DNA of 52,461 nucleotides from an uncultured Succinivibrionaceae bacterium (GTDB taxonomy: Bacteria; Pseudomonadota; Gammaproteobacteria; Enterobacterales; Succinivibrionaceae), in assembly GCA_949286015.1 (NCBI GenBank), contig CASEBB010000008.1:1-52461 (forward strand), in the 5' to 3' direction. How positions within the stretch are numbered: position 1 is the stretch's first letter; each line of letters opens with the position of its first letter. A program made the position numbers and the translations under genes. The notes beneath the pieces are model-generated. The model was not told the DNA's origin. It was given only the letters and a program-made list of their open reading frames with translations, and ran no database searches. This document shows, piece after piece, positions 43,277-52,284 of the stretch.

Positions 43277-44542
43277 ATGAAGATTCTGGCTGATCAGGCG
43301 ATCCCTAATGCCAAGCAGATCTTTTCTGCTTTTGGTGATGTTGTGCTCAAGTACGGTCGTGAGATTACTCCTGATGATCTCGTCGGCGTCAATGCCATGG
43401 TGGTGCGCTCTGTCACCAACGTTAATGATGAATTGCTTGCCAAAGCCAGCGATCTTAAATTTGTCGGCACCGCCACCGCTGGTATTGACCATATCGACCG
43501 CAAAGCTTTAGATGAGCGCGATATTTCCTTTGCTGCTGCCCATGGCTGTAACGCCCGCTCGGTTGCGGACTACATGCTCTCGGTGTGGATGGTGCTGGCA
43601 CAGCGCTATAACTTAGACTTTAGCAAGATGTCGATTGGCATCGTGGGTTTAGGTCACGTCGGTACCCGTGTTTACCGCCGCGCTCAAGCTCTGGGTATGA
43701 AGGTCGTCTGCTGTGACCCGCTGCGTGCTACTGAGTTCCGCTCGCTCTTAGAGAGCATGCAAGGCAAGGGTGACCCACGCTTCCAAGGCAATGACGAAAA
43801 GGTTGCTGCCCTGCGTATCTTAAGTGAGGGTGATGACTTCCTGTGCAATCTGGATCTTGCTGATCCTTCCCTGTATGAGCACACCCTTGATGAGATCTTA
43901 GCTTGCGATATCGTGAGCTTACATGTGCCTTTAACAAAGGCCGGCCCTGACAATTACTATCCAACCTACCACTTGATTGGTGCTGAGGCTCTGTCCAAAA
44001 TGCACGAGGGGCAGATTCTCATCAACACTGCTCGTGGTGAGGTGATTGATAACCAAGCGCTGTATGAGCTGTTAGCAGAGAAGCCTGGCTTTATCCACGC
44101 GTGGTTTGACGTCTTTGAGAACGAGCCAGATATCTTAGTGCCTGATCTGATTCCTTACCTCGAAGGCTGCACGGCTCACGTGGCGGGCTATGCTTATGAG
44201 GCGAAGAACCGTGGCACGGAGATGATCGCGCAAGCGATGAATGAGCAGCTGAAGCTCAATGTAGACTTTGAGGTGCCAAAGAGCGAGTGCGATATCACGC
44301 GCATTGAGCTGCATCCTGATGCAGTGATTACCACTTCGCTTTTAAGCCGTCTGGTCTTTAGCCTGTACGATGTGCGTCGTGATGACAGCCTCTTTAGAAC
44401 GCAGTGCTTTGATGGGCCGTCTTTTGACTACCTGCGTAAGAACTACGAGGAGCGCCACGAGTTTGATACTGTGGTCATGAAGTGCACTAACCCTGAGCAG
44501 ATTCGTAAGCTCTACCACTTAGGTTTCCAGATCCGCACCTAA
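43277..44542 (+). CDS. pdxB: Erythronate-4-phosphate dehydrogenase
   Basis: PdxB oxidises 4-phosphoerythronate in the DXP-dependent pathway to pyridoxal phosphate. It is a D-2-hydroxyacid dehydrogenase: MKILADQAIP, MVVRSVTNVN, VGTATAGIDHID, the NAD-binding GIVGLGHVGTRV, the catalytic Arg in NTARGEVID, Glu in DVFENEPDI and His in CTAHVAGYAYE. The PdxB-specific C-terminus (LYDVRRDD, LRKNYEERHEF) is present. It has 421 residues against about 380 in E. coli; the extra lies after CDPLRA (about residues 155-205). I start at the ATG at 43277; TTG codons just upstream are in frame, and no clear Shine-Dalgarno is seen. Confidence 0.95.
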   Translation: MKILADQAIPNAKQIFSAFGDVVLKYGREITPDDLVGVNAMVVRSVTNVNDELLAKASDLKFVGTATAGIDHIDRKALDERDISFAAAHGCNARSVADYMLSVWMVLAQRYNLDFSKMSIGIVGLGHVGTRVYRRAQALGMKVVCCDPLRATEFRSLLESMQGKGDPRFQGNDEKVAALRILSEGDDFLCNLDLADPSLYEHTLDEILACDIVSLHVPLTKAGPDNYYPTYHLIGAEALSKMHEGQILINTARGEVIDNQALYELLAEKPGFIHAWFDVFENEPDILVPDLIPYLEGCTAHVAGYAYEAKNRGTEMIAQAMNEQLKLNVDFEVPKSECDITRIELHPDAVITTSLLSRLVFSLYDVRRDDSLFRTQCFDGPSFDYLRKNYEERHEFDTVVMKCTNPEQIRKLYHLGFQIRT

Positions 44543-44627
44543 AGCCTCAGGTGAGGTGCCACGTTCAGGCACCTTGGGGCTAAGTGCTATAAAGCAGCAC
44601 GCCTGCTGTTGTGTGCTCTGCCGCGTT

Positions 44628-44671
44628 AAAAGAGGCATGCAGCGAAGAGCTGCTGCCTCTTTGTGTTTTTA
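44628..44671 (+). terminator. Rho-independent terminator after pdxB
   Basis: AAAGAGGCA-TG-CAGC pairs with GCTG-CTGCCTCTTT around GAAGA, followed by GTGTTTTT. A further GC-rich hairpin without a T-run directly follows the stop (44543-44581). Confidence 0.8.
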
Positions 44672-44747
44672 TAGTGGTAAAGGATGAAGACAAGGAGACG
44701 GTACAGCACTCATGTTTTAGCGTGGATGTGGCTGGGCCGGTGGTGTA

Positions 44748-45416
44748 ATGCTCGATATCCAAAAAAGCAAAGCTTCCCGCTATTGCTTCAATGCCTCTTT
44801 GCTGCTGCATGATGAAGCGTTAGCCGGTGATGGCCTCGCGCAACTGCGTTTGGGCCTCAACGTAGATTACAATCCTTTTGGTGTCGACATCCAAAAGATG
44901 CGGGCGCTGGCTGTAGCTCATGACGATTTGCCTCTTGCCAAGACGATCTTCTTGGAAGATGGCCAGATCAGCACCAAGATCTCATTTGCTGCGGAGTATC
45001 ACAAATACAGTAATGCTGTGGAGCAGCTTTTGGCTGCGCGTGCGGCACAGGGCGATGCCACCGCTTTGCTCTTACAGAGCCTTGAGGGCTTGAACAGCCC
45101 AAAGTGGCCTAAGACAAAAAAGGGAGCTGAACGGATCCTGGCAACACGCAGGCTGTGAATACTGTCTGCTCTATGGTGCCCTCAATGTAATTGGCAGCCG
45201 TGGCTATCAGCTTGAAGGCTATGTTTTGCCAAATGGCTGTATAAGCCACATCTTGCCAGGATCCGTTCAGCTCCGTTTCTTTTGGGCAGCATGCTCATCG
45301 CCGGAGAGGGCATTGCTGTTAATAAAAAGGAAGGGCGCAAGATGGTAAAAAGCGCCTTGGCCAAGGGCAGTAATTTGGCCAGAACCGCCATGCTCAATGC
45401 AATCAATAGCTTGTAA
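44748..45416 (+). pseudogene. Broken Sel1-like (SLR) repeat protein gene
   Basis: The first frame runs to a TGA at 45158 and gives LLHDEALAGDGLAQLRLGLN and NAVEQLLAARAAQGDATALL, which look like helical SLR repeats. A shifted frame then encodes WQHAGCEYCLLYGALNVIG. From about 45280 to the TAA at 45416 the original frame resumes with LLGSMLIAGEGIAVNKKEGR and SALAKGSNLARTAML, again SLR-like. The middle is displaced by +1 (possibly an extra G in AAAAAAGGG near 45122) and restored by -1 (possibly a lost T near 45283). Perfect 22-bp inverted repeats bracket the displaced part. It could be a pseudogene, sequencing errors or an invertible segment. Confidence 0.6.
45123..45274. repeat. Perfect 22-bp inverted repeat pair, 108-bp spacer
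   Basis: Bases 45123-45144 equal the reverse complement of 45253-45274. Each arm contains GGATCC in its middle (core AACGGATCCTGG). Both arms lie inside the Sel1-like gene, and the spacer is a multiple of three. Confidence 0.9.
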
Positions 45417-45548
45417 GTCTAAGGTAGTATGGTGAGTGAACAGCACCGGAGGTGCTACCACCTCTGCGTTTAGCGCTTACCCTAAGCCTCAGCCTTAGCC
45501 TTACTTACTTACGATCAGGCGCAGCTACTGCTGCGCCGCTGTGCTGTT

Positions 45549-45700
45549 AGGAAAGAGTGAGCTAATAAGTGACGTATGTAGTGGTGCGTGGTTGCAACGT
45601 CCCTCCTCGAGATAAAAGGTGCAAGAGAGCTTGAGCCTATCTTGAGAAGGGCATGCATGCGTGCCTTAAATTACGTCATTTATTAAGTCAGTCGTTCCTT
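45549..45700 (+). repeat. Intergenic repeat R1, copy 7
   Basis: It runs from AGGAAAGAGTGAGCTAATAA to TTTATTAAGTCAGTCGTTCC with the core CTCCTCGAGATAAAAGGTGC. The ends are recognisable inverted repeats of each other. Confidence 0.8.
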
Positions 45701-45923
45701 AGCGCTCATGCTTGCCTGCAGATCAGAGTGTGAGCTCTAAAGCGAGCTCTACAAGGGGGCACACTTTTTCTCTTGCCTTCCCAAGGCGCCCAGGCGCCAA
45801 GGCATACCTTGTCATCTTCTTTCCAGCCGCCCCTGTTGCGCTGCCGCTAAACACCTCCCTCATCCACGCCTCGTTCTCCCCGTGCCATCGCACAAAAATC
45901 CTATTGCCCCCATCACTCTCAGC

Positions 45924-45929
45924 TATAAT
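45924..45929 (+). promoter_or_regulatory. Possible -10 box upstream of rlmL
   Basis: A consensus TATAAT lies about 140 bases before rlmL. The hexamer 17 bases upstream (CTATTG) is a poor -35, so this is tentative. Nothing else was seen in 45701-46069. Confidence 0.35.
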
Positions 45930-46069
45930 GAGGGGATTTTTGGCCTTGCTCAGCTTGGGGTGCCTCAAGACGCCATCACCTTACTACGCTGTACCGCTCC
46001 TTGCCATGGACGGTGGCGACAACGTTAAGCAGAGCAGAGCCGGAGTTTTTCTCGCGCGGAGTGCATGCG

Positions 46070-48820
46070 ATGCTTAAGTTCTTTGCTACCTGTCCCAAGG
46101 GACTGGAGAGTCTCCTCTTCTCTGATTTGCAGCAGCTTAACTGCAAGGCAGTAAAAGAAACTGTGGCCGGTGTGGCCTTTAGTGGTGACCTCACCACCGC
46201 CATGCGTGTCTGCCTGCACAGCCGCTTAGCCTCGCGTGTCCTCTATGAGCTGGTGACCTTTAACTGTGAGGATGACTCTGACCTCTATTTAGGTGCCCAC
46301 GGCGTCGCCTACGAGCAGTACTTTTCTGCTGACAAAACCATTGCTGTGACTTTCAATGGCAGCAATAAGGCTATACGCAATACCCAGTATGGCGCCTTAC
46401 GTGTAAAAGACGCTATCTGTGACCACTTCGTCGCCCGCTCCTTACCACGCCCTAATGTCGAGCGCCATCACCCTGATGTCCACATTGTTGCTACATTACG
46501 TAAGGGTGAGTGCACGGTAAGCTTAGACCTCTCAGGTCAAGCGCAATTTTGGCGTAATTACCATCGTGCTACCGGTGTCGCTCCGCTCAAAGAGAATCTG
46601 GCTGCGGCCATTGTGCTGCGCTCGGGTTTTACGGGGCAGGAAAACTTTGTCGACCCCATGTGCGGCTCGGGTACCTTACTGTTAGAAGCCGCTGCTATCG
46701 CTACGGATTTAGCTCCAGGCTTACAGCGTGAGAACTTTGGTTTCTTCCACCTCAACTTCTTCACCCAACCTACCCCTGCCTCAGAGCTGTCGCCGCTTAC
46801 AGAGGCGGAGCTGGTAGCACCAAGCTCTGACGCTGCAGACTCTGCTGATAAAGCAGCAGCCGATCTTTGTGGTGAGCAGGTCTGGGCACTGCTCAAGGCT
46901 GCCGCCCAAGCTAAGTTTGCCGCTGGCTTAGAGCGCGTTAAAGCTGCTGGCGTGCAGTTTAGAGGCTGTGATAGCGATGACTACGTCTTAGGCTTAGCTC
47001 GGGACAATATCGCGCATGCTGGTTTAAGTGAGCTCATCTCTGTCAGCACCTGTAAACTTACGGACTTTACTAACCCATGTACTAACGACTTGCCATGCGT
47101 GGTGGTGACTAACCCTCCATATGGCGAGCGTATGGGCAATTTCAATGAGCTCATTGCCCTCTACACTACCTTAGGCCAGAAGCTGCGTACCTGCTTTAGT
47201 GCCGGTACGGCGGCGGTGATCTCCTCCTCGCCCGAGCTGCTGTCTTGCTTACGCTTAAGCCGTGATAAGAGCTATCGCCTCTTTAATGGTGCCTTAGAGT
47301 GCCAGCTGCGCGTCTTTACCTTACGTGGCGGCAGTGAAGTTGTTCCTACACCTCAAGATGATACGACAGAGCACGCCTCTGCACAGGATACGCAGGCCAC
47401 CCCAACCCCAAGTGGCGCTAGTGCTGCTGGCCTTGAGGCGGAGGTGCAGCCTTTTGCCAATCGCTTGCGCAAAAACCTCAAGCACTTAAGCAAGTGGGCG
47501 CGCCGTGAAGAGATCTCGGCTTTTCGTGTCTATGATGCGGACTTGCCAGACTACAATGCCGCCATTGATCGCTACAACGAGTACTACGTCATCCAAGAGT
47601 ACCAAGCGCCAGCCTCCATTAAGCCACACGTAGCGCAGCGCCGCCTGCTGAACATGATTGCTGCCACCATTGACGTCACTGGGGCGGCGGGTAATCAGGT
47701 CATTGTAAAAAGCCGTGAGCGGCAAAAGGGTGAATCCCAGTACGAAAAACGTGAGGATGCGACCGGCATCTTTATGACCATCTACGAGGGGCAAGCTAAG
47801 TTTGAGGTAAACCTCTACGACTACCTCGATACCGGTATCTTCTTAGATGCCCGTCCTCTGCGCCGTTTGCTCTCGCAGCTGTGTGCAGGCAAGAGCTTTT
47901 TAAACCTCTTTGCCTACACCTGTACCGCTACGGTTATGGCGGCTTTAGGTGGTGCAACGCGCACAAAGTCAGTTGACATGAGCCACACCTACTTAGAGTG
48001 GGGTCAGCGTAACCTCAAGTTAAACGGCATCGACCTGCAAGCGCGCAATGAGCAGGGGCAGCTGCGGCATAGCCTCGAGCAGGCAGACTGCCTTGCCTAT
48101 TTATCCACTGCGCATGGGGACGAGCGCTTTGATGTGATTTACATCGATCCCCCAACCTTCTCTAACTCCAAGCGTATGGAGCGCAGCTTTGAGGTGCAGC
48201 GTGACCATGTGCAGTTACTGGGGAATCTCACACGCCACTTAGAGGATCAGGGCGTGGTGGTCTTCTGCACCAATAAGCGTAACTTCACCTTAGCTACTGA
48301 GGAAGTGGCGGCTTTTGGTTTTAGTGTGGAAAACATTACCGCACAGACCTTTGACCCTGATTTTAAGCGCGATCCGCAGCTGCATACCTGCTTTAAGCTC
48401 ACTTACAACCGTGCGCAGCAGGTAAAGGAGCCTGAGGCCTTGGTGAGCAATACGCAGCAGCCACGCTGGTCGCGGCAGCTACAAGAGAAAGGCAGCACGG
48501 CCTTCTCCTTAGACGAACTTGAGGATGCAACCGCCTCGCAAGAGACGTTGGCTTTTCCTGAGTCGCGCCGCGAGCGTGCTGCAGCGCATGGTGGTGAGCG
48601 TCGTGAGCACGGTCAAGGCCAAGGACAGGCCCGTGGCTGGGGGCGCAGCGCACGTGATGCGCACCGCCCTCGGTCTGAGCGTGCTCCACGTGCTGAGCGC
48701 AGCCCTCTTGGGGAGCGCAGTCCACGTGGAGAGCGTACTACATGCAGCACCGAGCGCACGCCAAATAAGAGCCGTACTGTGCGCGTGTGGGGCCCTCAAG
48801 GTGTCAAGGAGATTAAGTAA
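46070..48820 (+). CDS. rlmL: Bifunctional 23S rRNA methyltransferase RlmKL
   Basis: This enzyme fusion methylates G2445 (N2) and G2069 (N7) of 23S rRNA. The N-terminal RlmL half has a THUMP-like start (ATCPKGLESLLFSDLQQL), TIRNTQYG-like AIRNTQYGALRVKDAI, the SAM loop DPMCGSGTLLLEAA and the catalytic NPPYGER. The C-terminal RlmK half starts at NRLRKNLKHLSKWARRE and carries YNEYYVIQEY, KSRERQKG and DPPTFSNSKRMERSF. It has 916 residues against 702 in E. coli. Extra parts are a disordered loop in each half and a ~130-residue basic tail with RxER repeats. The start at 46070 has GGAG eight bases upstream. uup starts directly after its stop. Confidence 0.96.
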   Translation: MLKFFATCPKGLESLLFSDLQQLNCKAVKETVAGVAFSGDLTTAMRVCLHSRLASRVLYELVTFNCEDDSDLYLGAHGVAYEQYFSADKTIAVTFNGSNKAIRNTQYGALRVKDAICDHFVARSLPRPNVERHHPDVHIVATLRKGECTVSLDLSGQAQFWRNYHRATGVAPLKENLAAAIVLRSGFTGQENFVDPMCGSGTLLLEAAAIATDLAPGLQRENFGFFHLNFFTQPTPASELSPLTEAELVAPSSDAADSADKAAADLCGEQVWALLKAAAQAKFAAGLERVKAAGVQFRGCDSDDYVLGLARDNIAHAGLSELISVSTCKLTDFTNPCTNDLPCVVVTNPPYGERMGNFNELIALYTTLGQKLRTCFSAGTAAVISSSPELLSCLRLSRDKSYRLFNGALECQLRVFTLRGGSEVVPTPQDDTTEHASAQDTQATPTPSGASAAGLEAEVQPFANRLRKNLKHLSKWARREEISAFRVYDADLPDYNAAIDRYNEYYVIQEYQAPASIKPHVAQRRLLNMIAATIDVTGAAGNQVIVKSRERQKGESQYEKREDATGIFMTIYEGQAKFEVNLYDYLDTGIFLDARPLRRLLSQLCAGKSFLNLFAYTCTATVMAALGGATRTKSVDMSHTYLEWGQRNLKLNGIDLQARNEQGQLRHSLEQADCLAYLSTAHGDERFDVIYIDPPTFSNSKRMERSFEVQRDHVQLLGNLTRHLEDQGVVVFCTNKRNFTLATEEVAAFGFSVENITAQTFDPDFKRDPQLHTCFKLTYNRAQQVKEPEALVSNTQQPRWSRQLQEKGSTAFSLDELEDATASQETLAFPESRRERAAAHGGERREHGQGQGQARGWGRSARDAHRPRSERAPRAERSPLGERSPRGERTTCSTERTPNKSRTVRVWGPQGVKEIK

Positions 48821-50773
48821 GTGGCGCTGATTACTCTGATGCAAGGCTCGCTGGCTTACGGTGATGAAGCCCTGCTCTCTAAAGCTGATTTTGCCCTTGA
48901 AGAGGGCGAGCGCGTCTGCTTAGTCGGTCGTAATGGCACAGGCAAGTCCACACTGTTAAAGCTCTTTGCCAGTGAGATCGAGCTTGACTCGGGACGAATC
49001 ATTCTGCGTGAGAGCTTAAATGTCCAGCGCTTAGCTCAAGACCCACCGCAAGATGCCACCGGCACCGTCTATGGCATGGTGGCTCGTGGTATTGCTGGAG
49101 TGGGGGAGGCCTTAGCCCGCTTTAAGGAAAGCACCTCCGCCTCAGAGCAAGAACAATTAGCGAGCTTTATTGAGCAGCATGATGGCTGGGTTAAGGATGC
49201 GCTGATCTACAAGATCCTCAACCGTATGGATTTAGATCCAGAGCTGTCCTTAGCTGAGCTCTCCGGTGGCTGGCGCCGTAAGGTGGCCTTAGCAGCGGCG
49301 CTTGCCAATGAGCCGCAAGTGCTGCTTTTAGATGAGCCTACCAACCACTTGGACATTGGCACCATTGCGTGGCTTGAAGAGTACCTGCAAGGCTTTCGTG
49401 GTACCACCATCTTTATCACGCACGATCGCACCTTTGCCGATGACCTCGCTACACGCATTGTGGAATTAGATCGCGGTCAGCTCTACAGCTACCCTGGCTC
49501 CTTTGATGAGTATTTGCGCTTACGTGATGAGCGCTTACGCTTAGAGGAGCTGGAGCGCGCTAACTTTGATCGCGTCTTAGCTGAGGAAGAAGCGTGGATC
49601 AGACGTGGTGTTAAGGCACGTTTAGCCCGTAATGAGGGCCGTGTGCGCAATCTGCAGGCGATGCGCGAGGAGCGCGCGGCGCGCCGTGATCGCCAAGGCC
49701 GCGCCATCTTAAAGATTAGTGAAGCCGATCGCTCCGGCAACATTGTCTTTGAGGCCCGTGACATCACCGTCACTTACGAGGGGAAGGACATCATCAAGGA
49801 CTTTTCCCCAACGGTGATGCGTGGTGATCGTATCGGTATTGTGGGGCCTAATGGTGCTGGTAAGACCACCCTGATTAAGGTCTTAATGGGAGCGCTCAAA
49901 CCAGATCACGGCCATGTGCGCATCGGCACCAATGTGCAGATTCAGTACTTTGACCAGTACCATGAGCAGCTGGATCTGGAAAAGACCGTAGCTGATAACG
50001 TGGCTGAGGGCAAAGCTGAGGTGTGCATCAATGGCAAGAACGTGCATGTACTCTCCTACCTCAAAAACTTCCTCTTTACGGCACGGCGGGCGCGCTCTCC
50101 GGCTAAAGTCCTCTCCGGTGGTGAGAAAAACCGCCTGATGCTGGCGCGTATCTTTGCTCGCCCTTGCAATGTGCTCATTATGGATGAGCCGACCAACGAT
50201 CTCGACTTAGAGACCTTGGACTTACTTGAGGAGCTCTTACAGACCTTCCCTGGTACCGTGCTGGTCATCAGTCACGATCGACGCTTTATTGATGAGTTTG
50301 CCACCGAGACGTGGGTCTTTGAGGGCCGTGGTCACATTGAGAGTGTGGTTGGTGGCTGGCGTGATGTTGAGGCTTACTACCGCCGTACTGGCCGCAAGGC
50401 TACTGAGGTGGTAGCTGACCACAGCAAGGAAGAGGAGCTGGCAGCACAAGCGGCGGCTAAAGAAGCTGCTCAGGCTGCAAAGCAAAAGGCGGCAGCAGCG
50501 GAGGCAAATGCTGCGGGGGCGGGCGCTGGTAATGGCGGCAGCAAGAAGAAGCTGTCCTTTACGGAGGCGCACGAGCTGGAGCTACTTCCTGAAAAAGTTG
50601 AGCAAAAGGAAGCAGAGTTAGCGCAGATCGATACAATGATCGCTGACCCGAAGCTCTATGCCCAAGGGGCAGAGGAGATTAAGAAGGTGCAGCAGCAACG
50701 TCAGCAAGTGCAGGCGGAGCTCGATCAGCTCTATGCGCGCTGGGAAGAGCTGATGGCCAAAGCTGAGGCTTAA
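48821..50773 (+). CDS. uup: ABC-F ATPase Uup
   Basis: This is a ribosome-associated ABC-F ATPase without membrane domains; in E. coli Uup affects translation and precise transposon excision. There are two nucleotide-binding domains: Walker A GRNGTGKST and GPNGAGKTT, signatures LSGGWRRKVALA and LSGGEKNRLMLA, Walker B LLLDEPTNHLD and LIMDEPTNDLD. The linker is arginine-rich. The C-terminal coiled-coil (ELLPEKVEQKEAELAQID ... QAELDQLYARWEEL) is the Uup DNA-binding domain, preceded by an Ala/Gly-rich stretch. It starts with GTG immediately after the rlmL stop; AAGGAG (48806-48811) lies within rlmL. The rlmL-uup pairing is also found in E. coli. Confidence 0.96.
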   Translation: MALITLMQGSLAYGDEALLSKADFALEEGERVCLVGRNGTGKSTLLKLFASEIELDSGRIILRESLNVQRLAQDPPQDATGTVYGMVARGIAGVGEALARFKESTSASEQEQLASFIEQHDGWVKDALIYKILNRMDLDPELSLAELSGGWRRKVALAAALANEPQVLLLDEPTNHLDIGTIAWLEEYLQGFRGTTIFITHDRTFADDLATRIVELDRGQLYSYPGSFDEYLRLRDERLRLEELERANFDRVLAEEEAWIRRGVKARLARNEGRVRNLQAMREERAARRDRQGRAILKISEADRSGNIVFEARDITVTYEGKDIIKDFSPTVMRGDRIGIVGPNGAGKTTLIKVLMGALKPDHGHVRIGTNVQIQYFDQYHEQLDLEKTVADNVAEGKAEVCINGKNVHVLSYLKNFLFTARRARSPAKVLSGGEKNRLMLARIFARPCNVLIMDEPTNDLDLETLDLLEELLQTFPGTVLVISHDRRFIDEFATETWVFEGRGHIESVVGGWRDVEAYYRRTGRKATEVVADHSKEEELAAQAAAKEAAQAAKQKAAAAEANAAGAGAGNGGSKKKLSFTEAHELELLPEKVEQKEAELAQIDTMIADPKLYAQGAEEIKKVQQQRQQVQAELDQLYARWEELMAKAEA

Positions 50774-50802
50774 GGCAAGACGGCTGCATGGCTGCGCGCT
50801 GG

Positions 50803-51111
50803 CAGCGTCACCTACCTCGAGATGAAGGGAGTAGGTGATCTGGAGCTGGTCTGAAGACGGGGCACTCATGATGGCCCTAAAGGCATACCTGCGAACTTAA
50901 GCCAGCCAAGGCTTGAGGATGCTCTTGGTGTACGTATATGCCCCATGATGATTAGTGCTGCAAGTTAAGCTTATGAGCCTACAAGCTGGTTTTGGCATCT
51001 TAATCACCCTGAGGGATGAAGTGCTGACGCTCTGATTTGAGCTGTCAGCTCTTAGGTTCGCGGGTATGCCCTAAAGGCCGTACCGTCATCTCTTAAGTCA
51101 GCTGTTTCTCA
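50803..51111 (+). repeat. Intergenic repeat R1, copy 8, split by an R2 element
   Basis: The left part (ACCTACCTCGAGATGAAGGG, GACGGGGCACTCATGATGG, CCCTAAAGG) and the right part (CCGTACCGTCATCTCTTAAG, GTCAGCTGTTTCT) together make one R1 copy like that at 40345. The R2 insert occupies 50884-51068. Confidence 0.75.
50884..51068 (-). mobile_element. R2 MITE-like element with 9-bp target duplication
   Basis: The inverted ends are CATACCTGCGAACTTAAG and CTTAGGTTCGCGGGTATG. The flanks are CCCTAAAGG at 50875-50883 and again at 51069-51077. R1 copy 6 has a single CCCTAAAGG at the same place, showing the empty site. The 185-bp element has no coding capacity, so it would need a transposase in trans. Confidence 0.85.
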
Positions 51112-51233
51112 GCAGAGCTTGAGTGCGCGCAGTAAGCAGGGCTCCTTTGGATTAGAGGGGCACCCAGTGCTCGTTTCAGCAAACGGCCGCAGTCCTAGAC
51201 GGTGGCGTGATCAAGGTAGAGGAGATAAGAGGC

Positions 51234-52262
51234 TTGACCACCATTAGTAATATCGATCTGCACAGTCACACTACGGCCTCCGATGGCGCTTTAAGTCCAG
51301 AGAAAATAGTGCAGCGTGCCTATGCCCGTGGCCTCAATGTGCTGGCCATTACTGACCACGACTTAGTGGCGGGTGTAGCCTCGGCGGTGTCGGCAGCGCA
51401 AGAGGGCAATGCTAAGTTAAGAGCGCACGCGCCTGATATGCCGCAAGAAGATTTTCTCTATGGCACGGGCACGGTAACAGGAGTAGAGCGTGGTGCCTTA
51501 GAGCGCACGCCTGAGGAGCGCCAGCTGACCATTATTCCAGGCGTAGAGTTCTCGACGCTGTGGCAAGAAGAGCAGATTCATGTGGTGGGGCTTTTTGTGG
51601 ATATCACCCATCCGCAGCTTTTAGACTTAGTAGCCAATCGTAAAGAGGCACGGCAAAAGCGTGCGATTGCCATTGGTGACAGGCTAGCTCGCTTAGGCAT
51701 TGAGCAGGCTTATGAGCGCTGTGTGGCCGCAGCACTGCCAGGGGCGGCGATTACCCGTGGCAATTATGCCCGCTTGATTTTTCAGGACGGCAAAGCCAAG
51801 ACGGTAGATGATGCTTTTCATCGCTTCTTACGGCGGGGGCAGCCTGCCTATGTGCCAAGTGAGTGGGGCCCTGTAGATGAGGTGGTAGCTGCCATTAAGG
51901 CCGCAGGTGGTGTGGCAGTGCTGGCGCATCCTCGGCGCTATAACATCTCTAATCAGCGCTTACGCAAGCTGATTTACGAGTTTCGCCAATATGGTGGCGC
52001 CGCGCTGGAGGTAGCGTCGTCACAGCAAAAGCCAACAGACAGAGAATACCTCACACATCTGTGTGAGCAGTATGACCTGCTAGCCAGCTTAGGCTCGGAC
52101 TTCCATGCCGAAGGCCCGTATCGCGATCTGGGGCAGAATATTGATCTGCCAGAAAAGCTCACCCCTGTCTGGTCGTTACCAGAGGCCCAGAAGTTTGGTC
52201 TGGAGCCATCCTTTAAGCAGCGGGTGGTACATGTGTCCTACAAAAAGGGCACCGCAGCGTAG
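51234..52262 (+). CDS. rnm: PHP-domain 5'-3' exonuclease RNase AM (YciV type)
   Basis: This PHP-family metal-dependent hydrolase matches E. coli RnmA/YciV (formerly TrpH), which matures the 5' ends of rRNAs and degrades short oligonucleotides. Metal-binding motifs in order are DLHSHTTASDG, ITDHDL, PGVEFST, IHVVGLFVD, LAHPRRYN and LGSDFHAEG. At 342 residues it is longer than E. coli YciV (293), with an insert of about 40 residues after VSAAQEG. I prefer the TTG at 51234 (protein begins TTISNIDLHSH after the initiator), because GAGGAG lies nine bases before it; a GTG at 51207 is in frame but lacks a ribosome site. A terminator follows. Confidence 0.9.
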   Translation: MTTISNIDLHSHTTASDGALSPEKIVQRAYARGLNVLAITDHDLVAGVASAVSAAQEGNAKLRAHAPDMPQEDFLYGTGTVTGVERGALERTPEERQLTIIPGVEFSTLWQEEQIHVVGLFVDITHPQLLDLVANRKEARQKRAIAIGDRLARLGIEQAYERCVAAALPGAAITRGNYARLIFQDGKAKTVDDAFHRFLRRGQPAYVPSEWGPVDEVVAAIKAAGGVAVLAHPRRYNISNQRLRKLIYEFRQYGGAALEVASSQQKPTDREYLTHLCEQYDLLASLGSDFHAEGPYRDLGQNIDLPEKLTPVWSLPEAQKFGLEPSFKQRVVHVSYKKGTAA

Positions 52263-52284
52263 AGGCATAAGGCGTAAGCTTCTA

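Noticed and set aside
45712..46077. Separate ORF or extended N-terminus before rlmL
   Set aside because: It has no ribosome site and poor composition, whereas the ATG at 46070 has GGAG at ideal spacing and matches the family start.
2704..51111. CRISPR array from the dispersed repeats
   Set aside because: Copies are kilobases apart with no regular spacers and no cas genes.
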